In this document: positions 1 to 5,517 of the stretch, piece after piece
Layout: every line of letters starts with the position of its first letter
Numbering within the stretch: the first letter of the stretch is position 1
DNA from: Firmicutes bacterium UBA1047
Lineage (GTDB): Bacteria > Bacillota > Clostridia > Tissierellales > Sedimentibacteraceae
Length of the DNA: 5,558 nt
Assembly: GCA_002316585.1 (NCBI GenBank)
Contig: DCDU01000049.1
Span: forward strand, 7,408 to 12,965
Reading direction: 5' to 3'
Made by a program: the position numbers and the translations under genes
The notes under the pieces: model-generated
Database searches by the model: none
The model's input: only the letters and a program-made list of their open reading frames with translations
Told to the model about the DNA's origin: nothing

Positions 1-58
1 GTACGGGGACATTCCTCTTGCCCTCAAAGACTCACCCTATTTTAGAGGTGTGTCCCCC
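1..58. repeat. GGGGAC/GTCCCC imperfect palindrome, REP/IS200-like repeat (possibly continuing beyond the left edge)
   Basis: Arms at 5-18 (ggggacattcctct) and 44-57 (agaggtgtgtcccc) pair as 7 bp, a 2x2 internal mismatch, then 5 bp, around a 25-nt loop. Nothing else in the AT-rich left half is as G/C-rich. The mismatch-interrupted stem with GGGGACA at its base resembles, from memory, repeats associated with REP-type tyrosine (Y1) transposases in Firmicutes; that family link is recall and inference. No transposase is visible, and the repeat may continue left of the window. The stem is not followed by a T-run in the nadD direction, so it is not a classical terminator. The last codons and stop of nadD lie inside it. 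Confidence 0.6.
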
Positions 59-669
59 TCCTTCACTATATACAATTCATTCTTAATTATATATTGTTCA
101 ACTGCTTCAGGCAACAGGTATTTTGCAGAAATTCCCATTTCGAACCTTTCTCTTATATTTGTAGAAGATATTTGAAGCATGGGCACCTGTAACATTTCTA
201 TATTTCCGCCTAACTTTTTTTGTATTTCACTTATTTTGCTTTTAATATCCTCCATACTCATTCCGGGTCTGGAAACAGCAATAAAGCTGCAAATCTTCAG
301 TAATTCTTCAGGCTCATGCCAGTTCGGAAGATCTATTACCGCATCGGTGCCTGTTATAAAATAAAATTCCGTATTTGCATATAGTTTGTGAAATTCCCTT
401 AAAGTATTCAAGGTGTAGCTTTTTTCGGAATTTTTTATTTCAAAGTCGGAAACGATGAATTTGTCATTTGTCAGCACCGCCATATTAACCATTAATAATC
501 TGTGAAACGAATCCGCCCTCAGTCCCTTTTTATGGGGAGGGTTACCGGCCGGGACAAAAATTATTTCATCTAATTTATAAATATTTAATGCTTCATTTGC
601 CGCTACCAAGTGACCTATATGAATTGGATCAAAAGAGCCGCCCATTATTCCCACTTTTCTTTTTCTCAT
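37..669 (-). CDS. nadD: Nicotinate-nucleotide adenylyltransferase (NaMN adenylyltransferase)
   Basis: This cytosolic enzyme transfers AMP from ATP to nicotinate mononucleotide, giving deamido-NAD in NAD biosynthesis. The 210 residues match the usual family length. The nucleotidyltransferase signature GGSFDPIHIGH is at residues 10-20, with the HxGH motif at 17-20. PAGNPPHKK follows at 40-48, GTDAVIDLPNWH at 107-118, and the ISSTNIR phosphate-binding motif at 167-173. The start is well supported: AGGAGA (673-678) lies just upstream, and the ATG overlaps the EIICD stop as ATGA. It is the last visible gene of the PTS operon, so it is probably co-transcribed and translationally coupled. In many Firmicutes nadD instead sits near obg, yqeK and rsfS, none of which is seen here. 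The last residues (about GDTPLK) are encoded by the palindromic repeat, which suggests the original stop was replaced; the conserved core is intact. Confidence 0.95.
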   Translation of the reverse strand: MRKRKVGIMGGSFDPIHIGHLVAANEALNIYKLDEIIFVPAGNPPHKKGLRADSFHRLLMVNMAVLTNDKFIVSDFEIKNSEKSYTLNTLREFHKLYANTEFYFITGTDAVIDLPNWHEPEELLKICSFIAVSRPGMSMEDIKSKISEIQKKLGGNIEMLQVPMLQISSTNIRERFEMGISAKYLLPEAVEQYIIKNELYIVKEGDTPLK

Positions 670-2120
670 CTTTCTCCTCTGTTTCTGATAAAGGTAAAAA
701 CTGCCGCTGATAAAATTATAATCAATGTAATTATATTTTCAGATTGTCTCACACCGTTAAAGAGCAATTTGCTCATTGACAAACCTAAAATTCCTGAAAA
801 TAAGTATGGAAAATATAATTTTATTTTGCTTTGTTTAACCTCTTTTATTCTTTGAAGCATACTTTCTCTGCCTTGGAAATAACCATTCATAAAACCGCTG
901 TAAGAAATAAAAAGTATGTATGCAGACAGAAAAAGCACGGGTATAATTGCTAAATAACAGCTTTTGTCCAAACAAAGCATAACCGACATGGATATAAACA
1001 AAGGAGCTAATACTACCTGAGTGAAGGAATCGCCTAAGCCTGCTGATATTCCCATCATACCTTTCTTTATGTATGAAATATTTGCACTTTCAAAGCTTTG
1101 ATTATTTAACCGTCTCTCTTCCTCCAACGATATTATATATCCGTGTATCGGTGTTCCCATATTGGGCTCCGTATTGAAAAATTCCGTATGATTATGAATG
1201 GCTTCGGATATGTCATCCTTATTATTATACAATTTCTTGAAAATATTTTTCATGCAGTGAGCAAATGCCAAACCCATTAATCTTTCATAGCTGTAACATG
1301 CATGAGAAAAATTCATCCATATAAACCATGAATATATCAAATCACCTTTTTTAATTATCCCTTTAGGTTTACTCCTAAGTAAAACTGTTTTTTTATCTGA
1401 ACTAAACAATAAAATAATCATTATTGCAATAAGCAACAAATATGCTCTGATGTCTAAAATTAAAGCAAATATAAATAAAGATAAAAAAATAATAATATTA
1501 TACTTATTTTTTATTTTATATAAAATATTAAAAGCGGATAATATAATCAAAATTATTCCCGAATAATACAGCAGCACATTTATTTTATTAAAGTCAATTA
1601 ATCTGTCAAATAAAAACATTAAAAATAAAGCGGTCATTAAAACCAAAGAACTCATTAAATAAAGAAGAAGCTGAGGAAAAAGACCGTTGTAAAGGCTTAT
1701 GTCCGGAGATGAATCCTCTTTATATTTTTTCTCGTAAATATGTACAAAGATATTATTTATTTTTAATCTGTATTTCCATATTAATATCCCTAAAAAACCA
1801 AATGGAAAAGCAATTGCTGCCGCCTCAATAGAATTAAGGTTTAAAACTGCGGCCGCTATTGCCGCCATTATGGCAGTCAGGCATTGATCTCCTCTAAGGG
1901 AGCCTCCTGTTGATACAAAGTCAATATAAATAATATTAACAACCGCACCTGCAATCATGCCTGCCTGAATATCATTAAGAATAAAACCTGTGATCATTCC
2001 CGCCATTATCGGTCTGTAAACAGTATAATAACCGATACCTAATGAGAGTGCGGTACTGCTTGCCAAAAAATAAAAAATGCTAAGCAAAAAATAATCGGTA
2101 AAAGTCATTTTAATTACCAT
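666..2120 (-). CDS. PTS mannose/fructose/sorbose-class permease, fused EIIC-EIID
   Basis: This 484-residue membrane protein carries both transport subunits of a mannose-class PTS, which are usually two proteins of roughly 250-300 residues each. The EIIC part is about residues 1-240: many hydrophobic segments, RPIMAGMITG at 36-45, and a GGSLRGDQ loop at 72-79. A charged linker at 242-260 leads to the EIID part (about 262-484). EIID hallmarks are SYERLMGLAF (277-286), HTEFFNTEPNMG (311-322), the IHGYIISLEEE stretch (325-335) and KKGMMGISAGLGDS (352-365). No internal stop or frameshift is seen, so the fusion reads as genuine. It would move the sugar across the membrane while EIIB phosphorylates it. 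The ORF overlaps the end of the EIIB gene by 11 nt, consistent with coupling. No strong ribosome site decides between the ATG at 2120 and an in-frame ATG at 2108. Substrate specificity cannot be inferred. Confidence 0.9.
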   Translation of the reverse strand: MVIKMTFTDYFLLSIFYFLASSTALSLGIGYYTVYRPIMAGMITGFILNDIQAGMIAGAVVNIIYIDFVSTGGSLRGDQCLTAIMAAIAAAVLNLNSIEAAAIAFPFGFLGILIWKYRLKINNIFVHIYEKKYKEDSSPDISLYNGLFPQLLLYLMSSLVLMTALFLMFLFDRLIDFNKINVLLYYSGIILIILSAFNILYKIKNKYNIIIFLSLFIFALILDIRAYLLLIAIMIILLFSSDKKTVLLRSKPKGIIKKGDLIYSWFIWMNFSHACYSYERLMGLAFAHCMKNIFKKLYNNKDDISEAIHNHTEFFNTEPNMGTPIHGYIISLEEERRLNNQSFESANISYIKKGMMGISAGLGDSFTQVVLAPLFISMSVMLCLDKSCYLAIIPVLFLSAYILFISYSGFMNGYFQGRESMLQRIKEVKQSKIKLYFPYLFSGILGLSMSKLLFNGVRQSENIITLIIILSAAVFTFIRNRGER

Positions 2121-2577
2121 TTATTTCAACAGCCTTGTCCTTCGGGAGCATTCTTATTTCAACATTGATATTGTTTTTTGCAATATCCTTTAAAATATTA
2201 AGTTCACCGTCACTTAAATGAATTGAATTGTAGTATCTTTTTCTTCCGTCAGCCGCTCCCACGCCGCCTATATTTATACTGCTCACATTTACCTTTTCAG
2301 TTAATCTTTTTATAGCTTCAACACTCCTGAGAAGTATCAATGTTTTATTTCCGTTATCTTCTTTATTTAAAAAGGAAGCTGTTTCGTCAATAGATAACAC
2401 ATGTACTAAAATACCTTCAGGTCCTGAACTTATTATGAGCTCACGCATAAATTCATCATCTGCATATTCATCATCTGCAATAATAACTTCATTTACTTTA
2501 AGATATGGTATCCAGGATACAACCACCTGTCCATGCAAAAGTCTATCGTCGATTCTTATAAATACGTTATTTTTCAT
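2110..2577 (-). CDS. PTS mannose/fructose/sorbose-class EIIB component
   Basis: This cytosolic phosphocarrier of 155 residues, normal for the family, takes phosphate from EIIA and passes it to the sugar bound by EIIC/EIID. The diagnostic N-terminus reads RIDDRLLHGQVVVSW at residues 8-22, with His15 the expected phosphorylated residue. An ADDEYADDEF segment follows around residues 34-43, matching the family's conserved DDE region. GAGGT ahead of the ATG gives a clear ribosome binding site, and it overlaps the EIIA stop region. The gap to EIIA is 8 nt, and the 3' end overlaps the EIICD gene. Family assignment is secure. Whether the sugar is mannose, fructose, sorbose, an amino sugar or another compound is unknown. 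Confidence 0.95.
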   Translation of the reverse strand: MKNNVFIRIDDRLLHGQVVVSWIPYLKVNEVIIADDEYADDEFMRELIISSGPEGILVHVLSIDETASFLNKEDNGNKTLILLRSVEAIKRLTEKVNVSSINIGGVGAADGRKRYYNSIHLSDGELNILKDIAKNNINVEIRMLPKDKAVEINGN

Positions 2578-2585
2578 TTTCTACC

Positions 2586-2984
2586 TCAGTCTGTTGAAAA
2601 TTTTTCATTGACAAACACTATGCTTTTCTTACCATTTTTGATTATTTTTTCGGCAATTTCATCTAAGCTGTATGAGTCGCGGGCAATAGCAATATCAATA
2701 AACAAAGGGAAGTTAATACCGGTAATGTGAAAAAATTTTCTGTTTTTCATTGCTCTGATTACTGCATTGTATGGGCTTCCTCCATACATATCGGTAAATA
2801 CAATAAGTTTATCATCAGATATATTTTTTACGCTTTCTTCGACCTTATTTAACAATGCTTCGAAGCTGTCACCATGATAAAATGATATGCTTTGTGCATT
2901 TTCAACTTTTCCGATAATCAACTCAGAGCTTTTTAATAGTTCCTTGCCAAAATCTCCATGTGTAACAATTAAAATATTTATCAT
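2586..2984 (-). CDS. PTS mannose/fructose/sorbose-class EIIA component
   Basis: This 132-residue protein matches the single-domain EIIA of the mannose class, the cytosolic carrier that receives phosphate from HPr and hands it to EIIB. The start MINILIVTHGDFG places the expected phospho-histidine at His9. The conserved segment TDMYGGSPYNAV lies at residues 64-75, and GINFPLF follows around 89-95. A strong GAGGTG site sits about 5 nt before the ATG. It is encoded separately from EIIB, whereas in Escherichia coli ManX the two are fused. It begins 30 nt after the PHP gene with no terminator between, so it is likely in the same transcript. No EI or HPr gene is in the window, so the general PTS proteins must be encoded elsewhere. 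Confidence 0.95.
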   Translation of the reverse strand: MINILIVTHGDFGKELLKSSELIIGKVENAQSISFYHGDSFEALLNKVEESVKNISDDKLIVFTDMYGGSPYNAVIRAMKNRKFFHITGINFPLFIDIAIARDSYSLDEIAEKIIKNGKKSIVFVNEKFSTD

Positions 2985-3014
2985 AATTTCACCTCATTAT
3001 TTATAATAACATAA

Positions 3015-3881
3015 TTATATATAATTTTCATCACAATAATTTATTTTTTGCTTTTCCCAGCCATCTTTGGTTAAATATACAAGGTGCCTAAATCCAATAT
3101 CCGCAGCCAACTTATACATATCATTGAATTTATAAGCAATATCCTCTGTTGTATGCGCGTCGGAATTCACTATAACAGGGATATTTCTTTCTCTTATCAT
3201 TTTTAATATTAGCGTTGAAGGATATTGCTCCTCAGTATATTTTCTTGCCATTCCTCCGGTATTTATTTCTATAACGGAAGATGTATTCTTTATTACATTT
3301 AAGCATTTCTTAACAGCTTCCCTATACCAGTCCTCTCTTTCGTCAAATAAAATATTATTCTTGTTATTTTTATTGAACAGATTCAGATGACCGATTATAG
3401 GAGGCTGAAATTCTTCTGCCATTTCGGAAATTGTCTCGTAATATGTTTCGACAGCCTTCCTGATATTTCCTTGAAAGCCTTCATTTATACCCCTTAAAAG
3501 CTCATCAATATTATAATCGACAGTCCACCTTACACCATTTTTAAAGGTTCCTAAGTAATGAACCGAGCCTATATAATAATCAAGTCTTTTCATCAATGAC
3601 AAACATAATTCCGTAAAGCCGATACCCGGAATATAATCTAATTCCATTCCTAAGAAAATTTCAATTTTATCCTTGTACTTTTCCTTCAAGCTGTTAACAG
3701 TTTCAATGTATTCTTCTATTTTTTCATATTTTATATTCCAGTCAGTTTCCTCATTAACAGGTCCGTGGGATGAAATACCCAATGAATTAAAATTGTTGTC
3801 AATTGCCGCTAAAACCATTTCTTTAGGGCTGTTTTTTCCGTCACAATAAAAACTGTGAGTATGTAAATTGGTTAAATGCAT
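3015..3881 (-). CDS. PHP-domain phosphoesterase, histidinol-phosphatase (HisJ/HisK) family
   Basis: This 288-residue PHP-superfamily metal-dependent phosphatase most resembles the HisJ/HisK type of histidinol-phosphatase, which removes phosphate from L-histidinol phosphate in histidine synthesis. The metal-binding set is complete: HTH at residues 7-9, His39 in ISSHG, Glu80 in GMELDY, His108 in GSVHY, His165 in GHLNLF, and Asp241/His243 in NSDAH. The start is fixed by AGGAGG (3888-3893), 6 nt before the ATG. No other histidine gene is nearby. As the first gene of a sugar-PTS operon it might act on a sugar phosphate or another phosphoester instead; that is inference from context. Family call is firm; the exact substrate is not, so no gene symbol is given. 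Confidence 0.85.
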   Translation of the reverse strand: MHLTNLHTHSFYCDGKNSPKEMVLAAIDNNFNSLGISSHGPVNEETDWNIKYEKIEEYIETVNSLKEKYKDKIEIFLGMELDYIPGIGFTELCLSLMKRLDYYIGSVHYLGTFKNGVRWTVDYNIDELLRGINEGFQGNIRKAVETYYETISEMAEEFQPPIIGHLNLFNKNNKNNILFDEREDWYREAVKKCLNVIKNTSSVIEINTGGMARKYTEEQYPSTLILKMIRERNIPVIVNSDAHTTEDIAYKFNDMYKLAADIGFRHLVYLTKDGWEKQKINYCDENYI

Positions 3882-3887
3882 TATGTG

Positions 3888-3893
3888 CCTCCT
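3888..3893 (-). promoter_or_regulatory. Ribosome binding site of the PHP gene
   Basis: On the minus strand the sequence reads AGGAGG, then CACATA, then ATG. It is a perfect anti-SD match at ideal spacing and fixes the start at 3881. Confidence 0.85.
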
Positions 3894-3906
3894 ATTCCTT
3901 ATTTAT

Positions 3907-3935
3907 ATATTAAATGAAGTTGACAAAATAGTAAA
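3907..3935 (-). promoter_or_regulatory. Candidate promoter of the PHP-PTS-nadD operon
   Basis: On the minus strand, TTTACT (3935-3930) and TAATAT (3912-3907) are separated by 17 bp, each a 4/6 match to the sigma-A boxes. Transcription would start near 3900, leaving a leader of about 19 nt before the ATG. In DNA this AT-rich such matches are common by chance, so this is only the best candidate found. Confidence 0.35.
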
Positions 3936-3945
3936 GAATTCTTTA
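3932..3945. promoter_or_regulatory. Perfect 14-bp palindrome in the divergent promoter region (possible operator)
   Basis: TAAAGAATTCTTTA is an exact inverted repeat lying between the two divergent genes. It overlaps the proposed -35 box of the minus-strand operon. It could be an operator for a dimeric regulator. No regulator gene is present in the window and no known operator consensus is recognised, so the role is inferred from position and symmetry only. Confidence 0.3.
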
Positions 3946-3953
3946 TTTTTTAA

Positions 3954-3983
3954 TTCACTAATATTATTTTCAAACGTATATTA
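3954..3983 (+). promoter_or_regulatory. Candidate promoter of the Met/Pro-repeat gene (sigma-A- or sigma-K-like)
   Basis: Two readings overlap here. As a sigma-A promoter, TTCACT (3954-3959) and TATATT (3977-3982) are 17 bp apart. As a sigma-K promoter, using the Bacillus pattern AC, 16 bp, CATAnnnTA, the AC is at 3957-3958 and CGTAtatTA at 3975-3983, with one mismatch. The second reading would fit a mother-cell spore protein. Transcription would begin near 3989-3991. Both matches are weak evidence in AT-rich DNA. Confidence 0.4.
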
Positions 3984-4006
3984 TTATAAGGAAAATCTAT
4001 TTATAT

Positions 4007-4011
4007 GGAGG
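4007..4011 (+). promoter_or_regulatory. Ribosome binding site that sets the start of the Met/Pro-repeat gene
   Basis: GGAGG lies 5 nt before the ATG at 4017. An in-frame ATG at 4005 overlaps this site and has no ribosome site of its own, so 4017 is the better start. Confidence 0.8.
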
Positions 4012-4016
4012 ATGGT

Positions 4017-4610
4017 ATGAATTATTCAAATTATAGAAATAATATGCCCCACTATGATTCTATGACGTATAGTTATGAACCAATGGGCGTAAATGATTAC
4101 AGAGTTACACAAAACAGCAGAATGCGCATAGCTAACACAATGCCAACAATGCCGGGTATGCCCGAAGATATGTTTAACCTAAGACCATTTATTCCCGACA
4201 CCGAAATACCTTTTGAAGTTGACGGAGATATGCCTGCACTGCCGCGAATGCCGGGAATGCCGCAAATGCCGGGAATGCCGCAGATGCCCGGTATGCCGCA
4301 GATGCCCGGTATGCCGCAGGTGCCGCGAATGCCGCAAATGCCGCAGATGCCCGGTATGCCGCAGGTGCCGCAAATGCCGCAGAACCCTAACGGAATGCCG
4401 CAATCGACCCCCGGTGACGGAAACATATATCCATCAATGCCCGGTATGCAGATGCCGGGAATGCCCGCAATGTCCTGCGAGCAATTGAGAGAAATGATGA
4501 GACGCATGAACTGCCCAACGAGCGGTAACGGCACAAATGGAACAAACGGACAAAGACCTGTTACGCCTAGAAATGGTACTGCAACCCCGCCTGCAAACAA
4601 TAACAGATAA
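4017..4610 (+). CDS. Met/Pro-rich triplet-repeat protein, possible spore surface protein (function unknown)
   Basis: I do not recognise this 197-residue protein as a named family. The N-terminus (1-30) is rich in Asn, Tyr and Met. Residues 72-122 are seventeen three-residue units of the form x-P-x, mostly MPG and MPQ; MPGMPQ occurs four times in a row (4248-4319) and again at 4347-4364. A second M/P-rich stretch (YPSMPGMQMPGMPAM) leads to a short predicted amphipathic helix, CEQLREMMRRMNC, bounded by Cys154 and Cys166. The tail is low-complexity Asn/Gly/Thr/Pro. There is no signal peptide or membrane segment. Low complexity, paired cysteines and the sigK neighbour suggest a coat or exosporium protein; this is inference. 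The repeat region is markedly more G/C-rich than its surroundings, largely from CCG and GG-containing codons. An alternative start at 4005 (201 residues) lacks a ribosome site. Confidence 0.75.
   Translation: MNYSNYRNNMPHYDSMTYSYEPMGVNDYRVTQNSRMRIANTMPTMPGMPEDMFNLRPFIPDTEIPFEVDGDMPALPRMPGMPQMPGMPQMPGMPQMPGMPQVPRMPQMPQMPGMPQVPQMPQNPNGMPQSTPGDGNIYPSMPGMQMPGMPAMSCEQLREMMRRMNCPTSGNGTNGTNGQRPVTPRNGTATPPANNNR
4248..4364 (+). repeat. 18-bp in-frame tandem repeats encoding MPGMPQ
   Basis: Four contiguous 18-bp units occupy 4248-4319 and a fifth lies at 4347-4364. The units at 4284-4301, 4302-4319 and 4347-4364 are identical (atgcccggtatgccgcag). The first two use ccggga instead of cccggt. VPR/MPQ/MPQ triplets separate the fifth. 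Identical units suggest recent duplication, and the array could vary in length between strains. Confidence 0.9.
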
Positions 4611-4615
4611 TTTAA

Positions 4616-4655
4616 ATGTAATATTTAGTAGCAGCAATGCTATTAAATATTACAT
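4616..4655 (+). other. Strong hairpin: 18-bp stem with GCAA tetraloop
   Basis: The arm ATGTAATATTTAGTAGCA (4616-4633) pairs with 4638-4655 along all 18 positions, with one G-U wobble, around a GCAA (GNRA-type) loop at 4634-4637. It starts 5 nt after the stop of the Met/Pro-repeat gene. No T-run follows, so it is not a textbook intrinsic terminator. It may protect or end the upstream mRNA. The last 10 nt of the right arm plus the next base (aatattacata, 4646-4656) recur as a direct repeat at 4687-4697. Confidence 0.7.
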
Positions 4656-4674
4656 ACTACGATAATTATGAGTT

Positions 4675-4715
4675 TCCCGTGACAGCAATATTACATAGCT
4701 AATCGGGATTCTTTT
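4675..4715 (+). terminator. Weak terminator-like stem followed by a T-rich run
   Basis: TCCCG (4675-4679) can pair with CGGGA (4704-4708), and ATTCTTTTT follows immediately. The 24-nt loop and 5-bp stem make it weak. It could end transcripts of the Met/Pro-repeat gene before sigK, possibly together with the stronger upstream hairpin. Confidence 0.3.
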
Positions 4716-4742
4716 TAAAATATATCATTATTTTAATGTGTA

Positions 4743-4773
4743 CATACAGTTTTTTAAAAAATTTGCATATAAT
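4743..4773 (+). promoter_or_regulatory. Candidate sigK promoter elements
   Basis: CATACAGT (4743-4750) matches the sigma-E -10 consensus CATACAnT of Bacillus, although no convincing -35 lies at the right distance. CATATAAT (4766-4773) matches the same consensus at 7 of 8 positions or, as TATAAT (4768-4773), a perfect sigma-A -10, again without a good -35. Control of sigK by sigma-E is the rule in spore formers. The exact start is not settled by sequence. Confidence 0.35.
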
Positions 4774-4783
4774 GTATAACTTT

Positions 4784-4790
4784 GGGGGTG
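4784..4790 (+). promoter_or_regulatory. Ribosome binding site that sets the sigK TTG start
   Basis: GGGGGTG is followed by five T residues and the in-frame TTG at 4796. The in-frame ATG codons further upstream (4736 and 4772) have no ribosome site, and reading from 4736 would make promoter-like DNA coding. Confidence 0.75.
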
Positions 4791-4795
4791 TTTTT

Positions 4796-5497
4796 TTGAT
4801 TGAAAATTTGTTACAGATTATATTGCCACTTTCAATTTTTATTTTTGGTTACATAACTAACGGAAGCTCCTTCCCGCAGCCCTTGAGCAAGGAAGAAGAA
4901 GCGGTACTTATTCATAAATCAAAAGAAGGTGACTTGGAAGCAAGGAACACACTTATTGAAAGAAATCTTCGTCTTGTTGCACACGTGATAAAAAAATATA
5001 AGACTGTGGGAATAGACCAGGAGGATTTAATTTCCATAGGAACAATAGGTCTGATTAAGGCAGTATCAACCTTCGACAACAATAAGGGCATCAGGCTTGC
5101 CACCTATGCCGCCAAATGTATAGACAATGAAGTGCTTATGACTATAAGAAGCGACAAGAAACTTAAAAAAGAAGTATCTCTTCAGGGACCTTTAGGAACA
5201 GACAAGGAAGGTAATAATATTTATCTTATCGATATTATTAAATACGAGGGCGAAGAAATTGTAAGCAGGTTGGATAAAGAAGAAAAAATAAAAGCCTTGG
5301 ATGAAATATTAGATAAAACACTTCAAAAAAGAGAAAAAATAATTATTGAAATGCGGTACGGCATAAGAAACAAAGAGCATAAAACGCAGAGGGAAATCGC
5401 AAAGCTTTTGGGAATATCAAGATCTTACGTATCAAGAATCGAAAAGAAAGCCCTAAAAAAGCTCTATGATGCCCTGATATCCAATGTTGGGAATTAA
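4796..5497 (+). CDS. sigK: RNA polymerase sporulation sigma factor, pro-sigma-K (TTG start)
   Basis: Sigma-K directs late mother-cell transcription during spore formation, including coat genes. From the TTG the protein is 233 residues, close to Bacillus subtilis pro-sigma-K. Residues 3-18 are a hydrophobic pro-sequence, followed by YITNGSSFPQPLS; in B. subtilis the membrane protease SpoIVFB cleaves at the matching place. Region 2 is intact: NLRLVAHVIKKY (57-68), DLISIGTIGLIKA (77-89) and RLATYAAKCIDNE (100-112). A DKEGNNIYLID segment follows region 3. The region 4 helix-turn-helix TQREIAKLLGISRSYVSRIE is at 197-216. The frame is continuous, so no skin-like insertion interrupts the gene. The C-terminus (SNVGN) lies within a hairpin. 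Sigma-E is the nearest alternative, but the FPQPLS junction and LATYAA context favour sigma-K. Confidence 0.93.
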   Translation: MIENLLQIILPLSIFIFGYITNGSSFPQPLSKEEEAVLIHKSKEGDLEARNTLIERNLRLVAHVIKKYKTVGIDQEDLISIGTIGLIKAVSTFDNNKGIRLATYAAKCIDNEVLMTIRSDKKLKKEVSLQGPLGTDKEGNNIYLIDIIKYEGEEIVSRLDKEEKIKALDEILDKTLQKREKIIIEMRYGIRNKEHKTQREIAKLLGISRSYVSRIEKKALKKLYDALISNVGN

Positions 5498-5517
5498 CTA
5501 CAACATTGGATATCAGG
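5473..5517. terminator. 17-bp hairpin at the convergent 3' ends (possible bidirectional terminator)
   Basis: CCTGATATCCAATGTTG (5473-5489) pairs perfectly with 5501-5517 around an 11-nt loop containing the sigK stop codon. The left arm is the coding sequence for the last sigK residues, and the right arm contains the stop of the reverse reading frame. No T-run follows on the plus strand. On the minus strand TTTTTT comes only about 11 nt after the stem. It may end both transcripts or act as an RNA-stability element. Confidence 0.55.

Noticed and set aside
610..855. Plus-strand frame opposite the nadD/EIICD junction
   Set aside because: It lies antisense to two confidently identified genes, has no convincing ribosome site and resembles no known protein.
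2451..2479. 15-bp tandem duplication (attcatcatctgca twice) in the EIIB gene
   Set aside because: It encodes the acidic DDE-containing segment that EIIB proteins of this class commonly have, so family conservation explains it.
3920..3948. Perfect TTGACA on the plus strand as the -35 of the Met/Pro-repeat gene
   Set aside because: At 16-17 bp spacing only TTTATT or TTATTT is available as a -10. The better TTTAAT (3949-3954) is 23 bp away, so the downstream candidate is preferred.
4179..4488. RHLRHLRH-like and CRRCPVCRRC-like frames over the repeat
   Set aside because: Both are alternate-frame readings of the same repeated codons, giving artificial His/Arg or Cys/Arg periodicity. The Cys-rich one is not a zinc protein.
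4097..4600. Long reverse-strand frame rich in CGIPGI repeats across the Met/Pro gene
   Set aside because: It is the mirror of the 18-bp coding repeat. The plus-strand frame has a good ribosome site and matching start; the reverse frame does not fit any known protein.
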